Assembly: GCF_014655715.1 (NCBI RefSeq)
Contig: NZ_BNBM01000022.1
Span: 62,001 to 126,000 of the forward strand
Direction: 5' to 3'
Source: Streptomyces lanatus
GTDB lineage: Bacteria; Actinomycetota; Actinomycetes; Streptomycetales; Streptomycetaceae
Length of the DNA: 64,000 nucleotides
The notes under the pieces were generated by a model. That model was not told the origin of the DNA. It ran no database searches and saw only the letters and a program-made list of their open reading frames with translations. Both the position numbers and the translations under genes were made by a program. Below, piece by piece: positions 19,661 through 28,678 of the stretch (positions within the stretch are counted from its first letter, which is position 1; each line of letters begins with the position of its first letter).

Positions 19661-19972
19661 GAACAACCTCTCGGAACGTTGAAAAACGGCTTCCGGCCCC
19701 GTCCAGGCGGACAGGAGCCGACCACCGGCCTGGGGATTGGACCGACGGTGCGGGCGAGGGCCGGGAAGATTCACAGCGCCTTGAACGGCGTCCGTATTCC
19801 CTCCTCGGCTGTCACCTCTTAGGTCATCGCGCTGTTTCCCCGAGTGTTACGCCCAATCTGCGTGGCCCGAGTCACATCCCGTAACCGATCAAAAGCATTC
19901 AGATACGGACAGAAGTGGTCGCCCTTGGCTTGAGCCAAGCACTCTACGGCGATTCCGTCGCCGTGTCGCACC
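19661..19972 (-). promoter_or_regulatory. hrdB upstream/leader region
   Basis: 312 bp without a gene, expected to hold the hrdB promoters. On the minus strand GGGAAT (19796-19801), about 136 bp before the start, resembles a sigma-R -35, but no matching -10 at the usual spacing was found. An inverted repeat CTTGGCT-TG-AGCCAAG lies at 19924-19939. I could not assign the main -10 with confidence. Confidence 0.4.
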
Positions 19973-20012
19973 GTCGGACCCGCAGGATCCAGGTGGATCC
20001 TGCGGGTCCGAC
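19973..20012 (-). terminator. 18-bp perfect hairpin after whiH
   Basis: GTCGGACCCGCAGGATCC (19973-19990) pairs perfectly with 19995-20012 across a 4-nt loop. It lies about 70 bp beyond the whiH stop and isolates the hrdB promoter region from whiH transcription. Confidence 0.9.
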
Positions 20013-20083
20013 GGGAGGGGGTGCGCAGGCCGGGCCGCCACAGGAGGGGGAGGCGTCCCTGGCCGCGCCACCCTGGTGCGCGG

Positions 20084-20971
20084 TCAGTGCTCGCGGGGTG
20101 CGGGCACCACGCGCTCCACCTCGGGGTGGACCGTGAGCAGCTGACGCATGGCGGCCTCGGCGGCCGCGCCGTCGCCGGCGGCGAGGGTGTCGACGATCCT
20201 GCTGTGCAGCGCCAGCGACGTCTCGTTCGGCCGGTCGCAGCCGGTCACGGGGCCGCCGGAGACCTGGAGGGCGGCCGAGACGATCCCCGAGAGGTGCTCC
20301 AGCATGCGGTTGCCGGCGACCTGGATGAGCAGCGAGTGGAACTCGGCGTCGGCGCGGGAGAAGGTGAGGACGTCACCCTGGCCCATGGCGTGGCTCATGA
20401 TCTCGACCATGTCGGCGAGCCGCTGCTGGACGTCCTCGCGCCCGTGCCCGGCGGCGAGGCGGGCGGCGAGCGGCTCGATCGTCCAGCGCAGCTCGCTGAG
20501 CTCCCGGCGCTGGTCGTCGCGCTGCGGCCCGAAGGCCCGCCACTCGATGATGTCGGGGTCGAGGAGGTTCCAGTCGCTGACGGGGCGCACGCGCGTGCCG
20601 ACGTTCGGGCGGGCGCTGACCAGGCCCTTGGCCTCCAGGACGCGGAGCGACTCACGGACGACGGTGCGGGAGACCTCGAAACGCTGCCCGATCTCCTCGG
20701 GCACGAGCGGGCGGTCGGCGCCCAGGTCGCCGGAGACGATCATCTGGCCGAGCTGTTGGACGAGTTGGCCGTGCAGCCCGCGTCCGCGGCTGCCCGCGGC
20801 GCGCCGGCCGACACGGCCCAGTTCCGGGTCGGCGCCCTCCCAGACGGGCGCTCCGACTCGGTCGGCGACGGGGGCCTCGGCGTAGGGGTAGCGGTCGAGT
20901 TCGCCCGGGCCTGCCAGACCGGAGTCGGTGGAGCGGGCGGCGGTCATCATGGTGTGCGCAAGGGTACTCAC
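20084..20971 (-). CDS. whiH: GntR/FadR-family sporulation regulator WhiH
   Basis: A 295-aa FadR-type regulator. An N-terminal extension (1-60) precedes the winged helix-turn-helix (about 65-130: VPEEIGQRFEVSRTVVRESLRVLEAKGLV) and an FCD ligand domain (about 150-280, with FHSLLIQVAGNRMLEHL). Identity as whiH rests on the position next to hrdB and on recalled similarity over the whole length. In S. coelicolor WhiH acts in sporulation septation and represses its own sigma-WhiG-dependent gene. GTG 20971 follows AAAGGA at a rather short distance; an in-frame ATG lies 7 codons later. Ligand unknown. Confidence 0.9.
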   Translation of the reverse strand: MSTLAHTMMTAARSTDSGLAGPGELDRYPYAEAPVADRVGAPVWEGADPELGRVGRRAAGSRGRGLHGQLVQQLGQMIVSGDLGADRPLVPEEIGQRFEVSRTVVRESLRVLEAKGLVSARPNVGTRVRPVSDWNLLDPDIIEWRAFGPQRDDQRRELSELRWTIEPLAARLAAGHGREDVQQRLADMVEIMSHAMGQGDVLTFSRADAEFHSLLIQVAGNRMLEHLSGIVSAALQVSGGPVTGCDRPNETSLALHSRIVDTLAAGDGAAAEAAMRQLLTVHPEVERVVPAPREH

Positions 20972-21031
20972 GGATCCTTTGTCGGCGCCGTCTCCAACTC
21001 CCTTGAGGTCTTTGGTGAAAAGCACACGAAA

Positions 21032-21047
21032 GGGTGATCGCTCACCC
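21032..21047. promoter_or_regulatory. Palindromic candidate WhiH operator
   Basis: GGGTGA-TCGC-TCACCC is a perfect 6-bp inverted repeat in the whiH leader, between the sigma-WhiG-like -10 and the start codon. Its place fits an autoregulatory operator; binding is inferred, not known. Confidence 0.4.
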
Positions 21048-21063
21048 CGTCGCAATTGACGCC

Positions 21064-21070
21064 TTATCGG
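21064..21070 (-). promoter_or_regulatory. Sigma-WhiG-like -10 element for whiH
   Basis: CCGATAA on the minus strand matches 7 of 8 bases of the FliA/WhiG -10 consensus GCCGATAA, 93 bp upstream of the whiH start. A standard TAAA -35 at 15-16 bp is not present (GAAA is found only 11 bp away), so the call rests on the -10 and on known whiH regulation. Confidence 0.45.
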
Positions 21071-21134
21071 AAAGAAATGGGCTTTCCCGGGGGAGTTGTG
21101 CGCACGACAGATCCGAGAACGGCACGGACGGTCG

Positions 21135-23078
21135 TCATCGGACTCTGCTCCTCAGGGTTGTGAACAGATAGGCGCCGAGCAGTGCGGTGAGGGACAACGT
21201 CAGTGCGCCACCGACGGGTTGACCGATGACACGCGCGGCGGCCGCCAGGTAACGCTCCCCTCCGAAGGGCCACTGCGACAGGAGCACCTCCCGCAGCCGC
21301 AGCGGAAACCCGGCCGCCGTCCGCACGGACGGTCCCTCCACGACCTTCTGTACGAGCGGTACGACGACGATGGGTACGGTGACCACCGCGGCGAGCCCGG
21401 CCGTGGTGGACCGGAACAGCCCCGCGGCGAGCACCCCGGCCCAGGCACAGCCGACCACGAGCCCGATCCAACTCGCGCCCAGCGAAAGCCAGTCGGCGGG
21501 AACTTCCGCGAGCTCCCGTCCGTAGACGAGATAGAGCACCTCGATGTCACAGCCCACGGTGAGCACGGCCAGCGCCAGGGCGGTGGCGGAGGCGACGAGG
21601 AGTTTCGCGGCCAGCAACCCCAGCCGACGGGGGACGGTGCCGCGATCCGCCGCCAGGGCGGGGTGGCGGAACTCATCGCCGAACGCGATCGCGCCCAGCA
21701 GCCCGGCACCGAGCGCCGCGGGCGGCAGCGGAAGCTCCCGCGGCCACGCGCCCAGCAGACGTGCATGCGGCGTGTGCCCGATCCGGGCAAGCATGACGGC
21801 GGTGAGGGCCGACACCACGAGCACGGCGCCCGCGGTGACGAACCCGGTACCGACACCGGCTGCCCGACGGAGCTCGTAGCGGAGGGGGCGGAGGGGGGTG
21901 GGGGCGGGGCGGACGGAGATGGAGGGCGGAAGATCGGCAGAGGAGGCGGACGCGCGCGAACCGGCCCCCTGCGGGGCGGTGTCGTCTCCGTGCGCCTGCG
22001 GGCCGTCCGCCGAGTCCTCGGATGCGGCCCGTGGCGCCTCGGACGTCGCGGTCGGCTCATCTGCCGCGGAAGACCCCGCGCTCCGCTTCGACGCGCCGCC
22101 TGCTCGCCGCCTGCGCCCGCCGTCTGCGGCCGTCTCACGGTACGCCGCGCGTGGCGCCTCGTCGGTGTGCGGCTCGTTCGAGAGGAGCTCGGACGCCGGG
22201 TCGGGTCCCATGTCCCCGATCTCGTCGGCGAGTTGGTGTACGAGGATGCCGTGGCGGTGGGCGATGTCGCCGATGTCGGCGCAGGTACTGCCGTACACCG
22301 ACAGGCGGTTGCCGCTCTCGCACACGACCTCCACGGAGCGGTGTGCGGCGCGGGCCTCCTTGGTGAGCAGGGTGGCGAAGCGGGAAGCGTGGGGGGTGCG
22401 GACGGCGACGCGGGGCCGCAGCCGGGTGCGTGCGAAGTCGGCGGCCTCCTGGTCGGCGACGAGCCTGCCACCGTCCAGGGTGACGACCCGGTCGGCGTTG
22501 CGCGCGGCTTCCTTGGGGTCGGACGTGGTCAGCAGGACCGTGCCGCCCTGGGCCGCGTGGGCGCGCAGCGCACCGTGCAGCCAACGGCGCTCGCGGGTCG
22601 TGAGCCCGTCCGCGGGGTCGTCGAGCACGAGCGTGTGCGGGTCGGCCAGCAGCGTGCAGGCCAGACCGAGGCGGCGGTCCATGCCGCGGGAGAGGGTGCC
22701 GAGGCGTTCATCACGCAGGCCTACGAGTCCGACCACCTCCAGGACCTCGTCGGCGCGCCGGGCCGGAACTCCGGCGGCGGCGCACAGCATCCGCAGATGG
22801 CCGCGCACGGTGCGCGCCGGATGCCCTGGGACGTCGCCCAGGAGCACACCGACCTCCCGCGACGGATGCGCCATGCGGTGCAGGGGGCGGCCTCTGAAGA
22901 AGGTGATGCCCCGGCCCCGTTGGAGCTCGAGCATGAGTCTGAGCGCCGTCGTCTTGCCCGCCCCCGCCGCTCCGAGCAGCGCGGTGACGCGGCCGGCGCG
23001 GGCCTCGAAGGACACGTCGTCGAGCGCGGGGGGAAGCTCTTTGCGAGGGTTGCTGGTCAGTCCGATCGCCTCGATCAC
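21135..23078 (-). CDS. ABC transporter, ATPase fused to permease
   Basis: A 647-aa protein. The N-terminal ATPase (1-215) has Walker A GAAGAGKTT, signature TLSRGMDRRLGLA and Walker B HTLVLDDPADGL. A hydrophilic, Ala/Ser/Arg-rich linker (about 305-390) separates it from about six membrane segments (for example FVTAGAVLVVSALTAVMLA and AAVVTVPIVVVPLVQ). This is the layout of ABC-2-type exporters with both parts on one chain; substrate unknown. GTG 23078 is preferred as it begins at the conserved IEAIGL; TTG 23087 is an alternative. No clear ribosome site exists, and a weak TTGCCC-N18-TAGCGC pair just upstream would make the message leaderless or nearly so. Confidence 0.85.
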   Translation of the reverse strand: MIEAIGLTSNPRKELPPALDDVSFEARAGRVTALLGAAGAGKTTALRLMLELQRGRGITFFRGRPLHRMAHPSREVGVLLGDVPGHPARTVRGHLRMLCAAAGVPARRADEVLEVVGLVGLRDERLGTLSRGMDRRLGLACTLLADPHTLVLDDPADGLTTRERRWLHGALRAHAAQGGTVLLTTSDPKEAARNADRVVTLDGGRLVADQEAADFARTRLRPRVAVRTPHASRFATLLTKEARAAHRSVEVVCESGNRLSVYGSTCADIGDIAHRHGILVHQLADEIGDMGPDPASELLSNEPHTDEAPRAAYRETAADGGRRRRAGGASKRSAGSSAADEPTATSEAPRAASEDSADGPQAHGDDTAPQGAGSRASASSADLPPSISVRPAPTPLRPLRYELRRAAGVGTGFVTAGAVLVVSALTAVMLARIGHTPHARLLGAWPRELPLPPAALGAGLLGAIAFGDEFRHPALAADRGTVPRRLGLLAAKLLVASATALALAVLTVGCDIEVLYLVYGRELAEVPADWLSLGASWIGLVVGCAWAGVLAAGLFRSTTAGLAAVVTVPIVVVPLVQKVVEGPSVRTAAGFPLRLREVLLSQWPFGGERYLAAAARVIGQPVGGALTLSLTALLGAYLFTTLRSRVR

Positions 23079-23261
23079 CCGCAGCAAGATAGCGCGCTAT
23101 GTCCGTTTTTTCGGGTAGGGCAAGGCCTACGCCGCTGGTGACAGTGGGTTCGACCTGCCTGATCGGACGCGTGTTCGCCTATCGCCTCTGCCCTCGGACA
23201 GCTCGGACGGCATCCGCGCCGGCTCCGCCGGCCCTGCCCCGCTGCCCCTTTGCCCCTCTGG

Positions 23262-24020
23262 TCAGACCTCGGGGCGCAGCATCGGCGGGTTGAGCAGCGT
23301 GGCTCCACCGGCCCGGAACAGCTGGGCGGGGCGGCCGCCCTGACGGGTGGTGGTACCGCCGGTGGGGACGAGAAAGCCGGGCGTGCCCGTCACCTTGCGG
23401 TGAAAGTTGCGCGGGTCGAGCGCGACACCCCACACCGCCTCGTAGACCCGGCGCAGCTCCCCGACGGTGAACTCGGTCGGGCAGAACGCCGTGGCCAGCG
23501 ACGAGTACTCGATCTTGGAACGGGCCCGCTCCACCCCGTCCGCCAGGATCTGCGCATGGTCGAAGGCGAGCGGCGCGACCGGCTCACCGTCGCGACCGTA
23601 ACCCCCCTGCTGCAGCAGTTCATCGACCGGCGCCCAACGGGCGTTGCTGGCATCACCGCCCGCGCGGGGCGCGGGAAGGTCCGGGGCCAGCGCCAGGTGG
23701 GCGACGCTGACGACCCGCATCCGCGGATCCCGCTTGGGGTCACCGTAGGTCGCGAGCTGTTCGAGGTGGGCGCCGTTGTCCTGTACCGGGACAGCGGGTT
23801 CGTGGGCGCGCAGCCCGGTCTCCTCGGCCAATTCGCGCGCGGCGGCCTGCGCCAGATCCTCGTCGGCCCTTACGAACCCACCGGGCAGCGCCCAGCGCCC
23901 CTGAAAGGGAGGTTCGCCCCTGCGCACCGCCAACGCGCACAGGGCATGACGGCGCACGGTCAGCACGACCAGGTCCACGGTGACGGCAAAGGGCGGAAAG
24001 GCTGACGGGTCGTAGGGCAT
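23262..24020 (-). CDS. Nudix protein with C-terminal winged-helix domain (NrtR-like)
   Basis: A 252-aa protein. The Nudix box is complete: GGFVRADEDLAQAAARELAE then ETGL, matching GX5EX7REUXEEXGU, so catalysis is possible. The C-terminal part (FTVGELRRVYEAVWG then ALDPRNFHRKV) is the winged-helix region of the NrtR group, which in other bacteria represses NAD synthesis genes and senses ADP-ribose compounds. It may be a regulator, an enzyme or both. No NAD genes are adjacent. The ATG at 24020 lacks a ribosome site, but TATGAT lies 7 bp before it, suggesting a leaderless message. Confidence 0.85.
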   Translation of the reverse strand: MPYDPSAFPPFAVTVDLVVLTVRRHALCALAVRRGEPPFQGRWALPGGFVRADEDLAQAAARELAEETGLRAHEPAVPVQDNGAHLEQLATYGDPKRDPRMRVVSVAHLALAPDLPAPRAGGDASNARWAPVDELLQQGGYGRDGEPVAPLAFDHAQILADGVERARSKIEYSSLATAFCPTEFTVGELRRVYEAVWGVALDPRNFHRKVTGTPGFLVPTGGTTTRQGGRPAQLFRAGGATLLNPPMLRPEV

Positions 24021-24033
24021 GCGGCGATCATAG

Positions 24034-24048
24034 TCGTCTGCCTGACGA
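24034..24048. promoter_or_regulatory. Inverted repeat in the Nudix gene promoter
   Basis: TCGTC-TGCCT-GACGA is a perfect 5-bp inverted repeat just upstream of the TATGAT -10 of the NrtR-like gene, within the -35/spacer region. It is a candidate autoregulatory operator. Confidence 0.35.
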
Positions 24049-24150
24049 TAAACACTCCCTTCGTCGAGCCCATCGACGGTTGATCCAATTCGGCCCGGTA
24101 TGGGCCTTGCACTCCTCTACGAAGCCTCCTCCATCGCGCGTCGTACGAGG

Positions 24151-26520
24151 TCACGCTCGTAGTTGCAACCCGTCGGCCGCCTCCTCCACCATCGCGAGAC
24201 CCAGCCGGCTGACGCGTACGGAGAAGGGGGCGCCGGCGACCCGAAGTCCCGTCAGGACGATCTCGCCGAGGGGCGCACTGCGCATGGGTCGCAGCGTCAC
24301 CGTCCCCGCCGGGGCGTCCGGGCGCACACCGGCCAGCGCGGTCAGCAGCAGCACCCCGGCCGCGGCAGCGGTGGCCGCGGGGCGGCAGGCCGCCGGGTGT
24401 GGGAGCGGAGCGCTGCCTTCGGTGCGCCGCTCCCCCGCGTACATCTCGGGCAGCCGGTGGCCGAACGCCGCTGCGGCTGCCAGCACGCCTCGCAGCAGTC
24501 CGCTCGCCTCCTTCTCGTACCCGGCCGCGGCAAGACCGGCCACGGCGACGGCCGTCTCATGGACATGTACGGCGCCGCTGCGATGACCGAACGGGTTGTG
24601 TCCCGCCTCCTTCGTGCTAAGTCCTCGTAGGCCCCAGCCGGAGTCCATGGCGGGACCGCCGAGCAGCCGGGCGAGCTGCTCGGTCTGCACCTTGTCGAGC
24701 AGGCCGGGGGCCCGTTCTCCTCCACCCAGCAGGCCGGTGTCGAGGAGGTGGACGGCAGCGGCCCCCAGACAGGGCACGGGACGTCCGTCGCCGACCAGGG
24801 CGGCTGCGGGCCGACCGCCGGCCAGATCGTCGATCCAGAAGTCCGCCCGGAACGCCGCCCGCAGCGCCTCGGCCCGGTGCCGCAGCTCGGCACCTCCTGG
24901 TCTGCCGCAGGCGTCGAGCAGATCGGCGCCGAGCAGTGCCGCACGGTGGGCGTGTGCCTGCGTCTCGCATCGAACGGGGCCGCCCGGCTGTGGGTCGGGC
25001 AGATAGGTGCCGTCGCCCACCGCCGTCCGCAGCCACGTCAGGCAACGCTCGGCCGCCGGGAGGAGTTTCTCGGTCTCGGACTCGGGCAGCCCCCACCGCC
25101 GGGCCTCCGCCAGCAGCGCGGGGAAGAGCAGGCTGGCCTCCGTGCCCGTACAGCCCGGCGGCAGATGCGTCCCCGCGTCCCGTCTCGGTCCGGGGATCAT
25201 GCCGGACTGCAGTCCCTGGCCCCGGAGTTGGGTGCGGGCCAGGGTACGCAGCGTGCCCGCCGCGAGCCGAGTGCCCAGGGGCAGGGTCATCCGGGCCGCG
25301 GCGAGGGCCTCGGCAGGGGCCAGGCCACAGCGCCAGGGCGCCCCGGCTGCCAAGTGGGTGTCGGAGGGGTGGGCGGGGTCACGCAGCAGGAGGCCCTGGA
25401 GATCCTCGACGCTCGTCCGCAGCAACGCCTCGGCCCTGGGATCGTCACCGGCCGCACTCACGGGAGCGAGCGGGCTCGTCGCCACGCGGCCGACAGCACG
25501 TACGGGTCCGGCTCGGTCCAGTCGCACCCTCAGCTCGATGGTCGCGCTGCCGCCAGGAGGCAGTTCGAACTCCCAGCGCAGCAAGCCTGCAGAGGCCAGC
25601 GCGTCGGTGGGCGGCGGGTCAGCCGTGACCGTCGAGGCCCCTCTGCCGGACGACCAGCGCAGGCCGGAGTCGTGGACGCTGGCGGGGAGTTCCGGTCCGG
25701 TGTTGCCACACGCGATGGCACCGAGATCGGCCAGGTCCGTGGCCAGGGCGGCCTCGACCGGAAGACGCAGTGGACGAACGGCCGCGCTGCGCAGCGTGAT
25801 CCGCTCGGTACCGTCCGCGTGACGGGTCCGCTCGACGACGACGTCCGGGTCGGGGCCGGCCTGCGGCGAGGTGCGCAGTGTGCCGACGAAGCGGACACAG
25901 TCGGCGCCGGTCATCCGGGCCTGCACCGCGAGCGGTTCACGCCCGGCCACGCGAATCTGGCAGCGCGAGAGCATGCGGCGGCCCGCGTGGTAGAAGCCGT
26001 CGAGTCCTCTGCCGGTCAACTGCCCCTGGTCCGTGGAGATTGCGAGGCCTGGGAGGGCCACGCAGATCAAGGCGTTGTGGGTGGGGGGCAGGGCGGCGGA
26101 TCGGCCTGCGGTCCGTGAGGGTGGGGGCGGTGCGGCGGGACGGCGGGCGGTTGGTGGGGTGCGTTGTGTGGGTGGTGGTGCGCTATGAGGCGGGAGTTGG
26201 CGCTGCGGGAGGAGGTCAGAGTCTGCCGGTGGTGTGGGGGCTTGAGTGGCCGGAGTTGTGAGAGGTGTGAAAGTCGCCAGAGTTGTCGGAGTTGTGAAGG
26301 CTGTGGACGGTACGGCGGGTGCGGAAGTCGCAGGAATGGCGGGAGTTGCGAGCGAGGAAGGCGAGGTGGTGGGGCTCGTCGGCCCTGTGAGCTGCTGAAG
26401 GAGCGTGACCTGTCGTCCCCCGCGCGGAGACGGCCACGCGTCCTGGCGCTCGGATGGCACCGGCCCACCGGCCGTCAAGTGCTCGTCGGCGGCCGGGGAG
26501 ATCGGGGTCGACTGTGACAT
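24151..26520 (-). CDS. Glycogen-debranching-like glycoside hydrolase with long Thr/Pro linker
   Basis: A 789-aa protein. After about 45 residues comes a Thr/Pro/Ala-rich low-complexity stretch (about 46-146). The central domain (ALPGLAISTDQGQLTGRGLDGFYHAGRRML) resembles the N-terminal domain of bacterial glycogen debranching enzymes. An (alpha/alpha)6 barrel-type C-terminal half follows (CGLAPAEALAAARMTLPLGT, GTEASLLFPALLAEARRWGL, GHNPFGHRSGAVHVHET). Substrate is unproved and catalytic residues were not assigned. ATG 26520 follows GAGGAAG; the frame stays open to 27093 but that part overlaps the DUF4192 gene. Expression context unclear. Confidence 0.8.
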   Translation of the reverse strand: MSQSTPISPAADEHLTAGGPVPSERQDAWPSPRGGRQVTLLQQLTGPTSPTTSPSSLATPAIPATSAPAVPSTAFTTPTTLATFTPLTTPATQAPTPPADSDLLPQRQLPPHSAPPPTQRTPPTARRPAAPPPPSRTAGRSAALPPTHNALICVALPGLAISTDQGQLTGRGLDGFYHAGRRMLSRCQIRVAGREPLAVQARMTGADCVRFVGTLRTSPQAGPDPDVVVERTRHADGTERITLRSAAVRPLRLPVEAALATDLADLGAIACGNTGPELPASVHDSGLRWSSGRGASTVTADPPPTDALASAGLLRWEFELPPGGSATIELRVRLDRAGPVRAVGRVATSPLAPVSAAGDDPRAEALLRTSVEDLQGLLLRDPAHPSDTHLAAGAPWRCGLAPAEALAAARMTLPLGTRLAAGTLRTLARTQLRGQGLQSGMIPGPRRDAGTHLPPGCTGTEASLLFPALLAEARRWGLPESETEKLLPAAERCLTWLRTAVGDGTYLPDPQPGGPVRCETQAHAHRAALLGADLLDACGRPGGAELRHRAEALRAAFRADFWIDDLAGGRPAAALVGDGRPVPCLGAAAVHLLDTGLLGGGERAPGLLDKVQTEQLARLLGGPAMDSGWGLRGLSTKEAGHNPFGHRSGAVHVHETAVAVAGLAAAGYEKEASGLLRGVLAAAAAFGHRLPEMYAGERRTEGSAPLPHPAACRPAATAAAAGVLLLTALAGVRPDAPAGTVTLRPMRSAPLGEIVLTGLRVAGAPFSVRVSRLGLAMVEEAADGLQLRA

Positions 26521-26807
26521 GGGGCGGCTTCCTCTGCGCTCATCGCGCCACGGTCGAATGCGGCGCCGGCTGGGGGATCCGGAGTGACAGGAGCGGTGCG
26601 GCGGTGCGGCCGGTCCAGGCGTTCCGCCACTCAGGTGAACGGGGACGGATCCCTCCAGGTCACGCAAGCCATGGGGTAACCCGGTCGGCCCACGCTCGCG
26701 TAGGCCGAGTTCACCGGGTGTGCCAGGGAATCCCGGGGTGCCATGGCGAAGGTCGTGGGCACGCCTGCGCTGCTTCGGGTGGCTCGGGCCTCGCCTGCCG
26801 CGCAGGC

Positions 26808-28547
26808 TCACGCGTCCCCCTCCCCGCTCGCGTCCCCGGGACGAACGCCGTCGGAGCGATGCCCGCTGTAACGCGCGGCTCCCTTCTTCGCTGAGCGCGA
26901 CGCCGTGCCCCTCGCAGTACGCGGAGTCGCGGTCGTCGAGGCCTGTGGCCGAGTGCCACCCGGCCGCAGTGCCCCCGGTCCTCCACCCGCAGGCGTACGC
27001 GGCCGCGAAACGCTGGTCCCCCGCCCTCGCCCGCCAGCCCTCGCCGAGCGAGCGGAACTGCCGCCTGTGCCCGCAGGCTGCCGGGACCGGCAACGCTCAC
27101 CGGCGTCCGACTCCACGGCGGGCTTCACCGCCGTACCCCGCACCGGCTCTTGGACGTCCCCCAGTTCGTCCAGCCGCACGGCAGCCGCCTCTTCCTCCCT
27201 CCCCACGCGCTCCGCCCGCAGGCAGCGCCGGATCGACTCGGGGTCCAGCCCTTCATTGCAGGCTTGGTGCAGCAGACGGGCGAAGAGGTAGTCGGAGTCG
27301 GCGCCGAGCGCCATGGCGAGAGCCTCACGGGCCTCCAGTTCGTCGCCGATGGACCATGCGACCCAGCCGGCCAGCGTGAGGGTCGGCGCCGCGTGCTCGC
27401 GGTACGGCCCGACACAGCGGCGGGAGAGCGCTCGCCAGAGCCGCAAGGCGGGGCCGGCCTCGTCCCCCTCCATCCACTCGGCCACGCGGTCGCGCATCGT
27501 GCGGTCCTGCAATCCCAGAATGAGCCTTGCCGCTTCGGCATGCTTGAGGAGTTCGTCGTCACGGAGATCGGCCGTGAGAGTCCCGGACACGTGCGGAGCC
27601 GCAGCGAACCGGCTCCTGAGTCGCTCGGCCAGTTCCAGCGTCTCCTCAGCCACTCCCCCACGGGTCGAAGCGTCGAGGATCCTGGGGATCAGCTCCGCCC
27701 CGGCGGTGTCCAGTGCGGACACCTGCTCCACGGTGGCTGCGGACTCCCAGGGCCGCAGCCTGGCCCGCAGCTCGCTCAGCGTGCCGCGCACCTGAACTCC
27801 GGCATAGGCGGCCGCGGCTGCCAGCACCGATGTACCGGGCAGCCCCATCGGCCGGCCCTCGGGCGGGCAGCACTCCGGCCGATCGCAGCAGTACGACCAG
27901 AAACGGCCGTCCGAGATGCACAGGGCCTCGATCACCGGCACGTCCAGGCTGCCGCACGCGACACGCATCATCTGGGCCAGCGGCCGCAGCCGTTCCATGA
28001 CCTGCCGGCCCGTCTCGTCCTTGGCGGGTTCCTGGCAGAGAAACGCGACCATCTGCTCCGGCCGGGCTCCCCTGCGCTCGCTGCCCGTCACCAGTCCGTG
28101 GGCCAACTGTCCGGCCGCTGAGTCCCAGTCGTCCGAGCCCGCGGGAATGCCGAGCCGTGCCCGGCCGCCGAACCGGCCCCGACCGTCCGTGTCGTGCAGA
28201 GCGACGAGCACCATGCTGTCCTCGGGGCGGTATCCGAGAAGATACGGCACGGCGTCGGCCAGTTCGGCGGGCGTGCGCAAAGTGACCTGGTGCTCCGGCA
28301 TGCGCCCTTCGTAGCCGGTGCAGTCGAGTGGGTCCGTGGGCTGCGCGCGTCCTTGGTCTTCACCATGCCCGCCCCGATCAGCATGCCCGCCCCGCATGTC
28401 ATGTCCGCCCCGCGCATCCTGCGCGTCACCCCGATGGTGCCGACCCCGCGCATCGCTGGGGCCAGTCGTCCTGGGCGCTCGCTGCTGCTCCTCCTCCCGC
28501 ATGCCGTGGTGCTCGGGAGATCCAGTCGGTTCGCTGTGGTTCGTCAT
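26808..28547 (-). CDS. DUF4192 domain protein
   Basis: A 579-aa protein. The N-terminal 75 residues are a His/Gly/Arg/Asp-rich repeat-like stretch (ARGGHDMRGGHADRGGHGED). The DUF4192 core begins around residue 85 (VTLRTPAELADAVPYLLGYRPEDSMV) and runs to about 440, with the Cys-rich motif YCCDRPECCPPEG. A basic disordered tail of about 100 residues follows. The core is widespread in actinobacteria and usually sits beside recQ, as here, but its function is not established. The divergent arrangement with recQ (starts about 130 bp apart) suggests shared regulation. Confidence 0.88.
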   Translation of the reverse strand: MTNHSEPTGSPEHHGMREEEQQRAPRTTGPSDARGRHHRGDAQDARGGHDMRGGHADRGGHGEDQGRAQPTDPLDCTGYEGRMPEHQVTLRTPAELADAVPYLLGYRPEDSMVLVALHDTDGRGRFGGRARLGIPAGSDDWDSAAGQLAHGLVTGSERRGARPEQMVAFLCQEPAKDETGRQVMERLRPLAQMMRVACGSLDVPVIEALCISDGRFWSYCCDRPECCPPEGRPMGLPGTSVLAAAAAYAGVQVRGTLSELRARLRPWESAATVEQVSALDTAGAELIPRILDASTRGGVAEETLELAERLRSRFAAAPHVSGTLTADLRDDELLKHAEAARLILGLQDRTMRDRVAEWMEGDEAGPALRLWRALSRRCVGPYREHAAPTLTLAGWVAWSIGDELEAREALAMALGADSDYLFARLLHQACNEGLDPESIRRCLRAERVGREEEAAAVRLDELGDVQEPVRGTAVKPAVESDAGERCRSRQPAGTGGSSARSARAGGRGRGTSVSRPRTPAGGGPGALRPGGTRPQASTTATPRTARGTASRSAKKGAARYSGHRSDGVRPGDASGEGDA

Positions 28548-28678
28548 GCGGAGACGATCTCGCGGATCCCGAGGCTCCGCTTTGCCCTGTGGATAACTCC
28601 GACCAGGGACACGACAACCCGCGACGGTCGCGGCGGCTCACCCTCGCAATGTCAGTGCCGTCCTGTTGTATGGAACCC

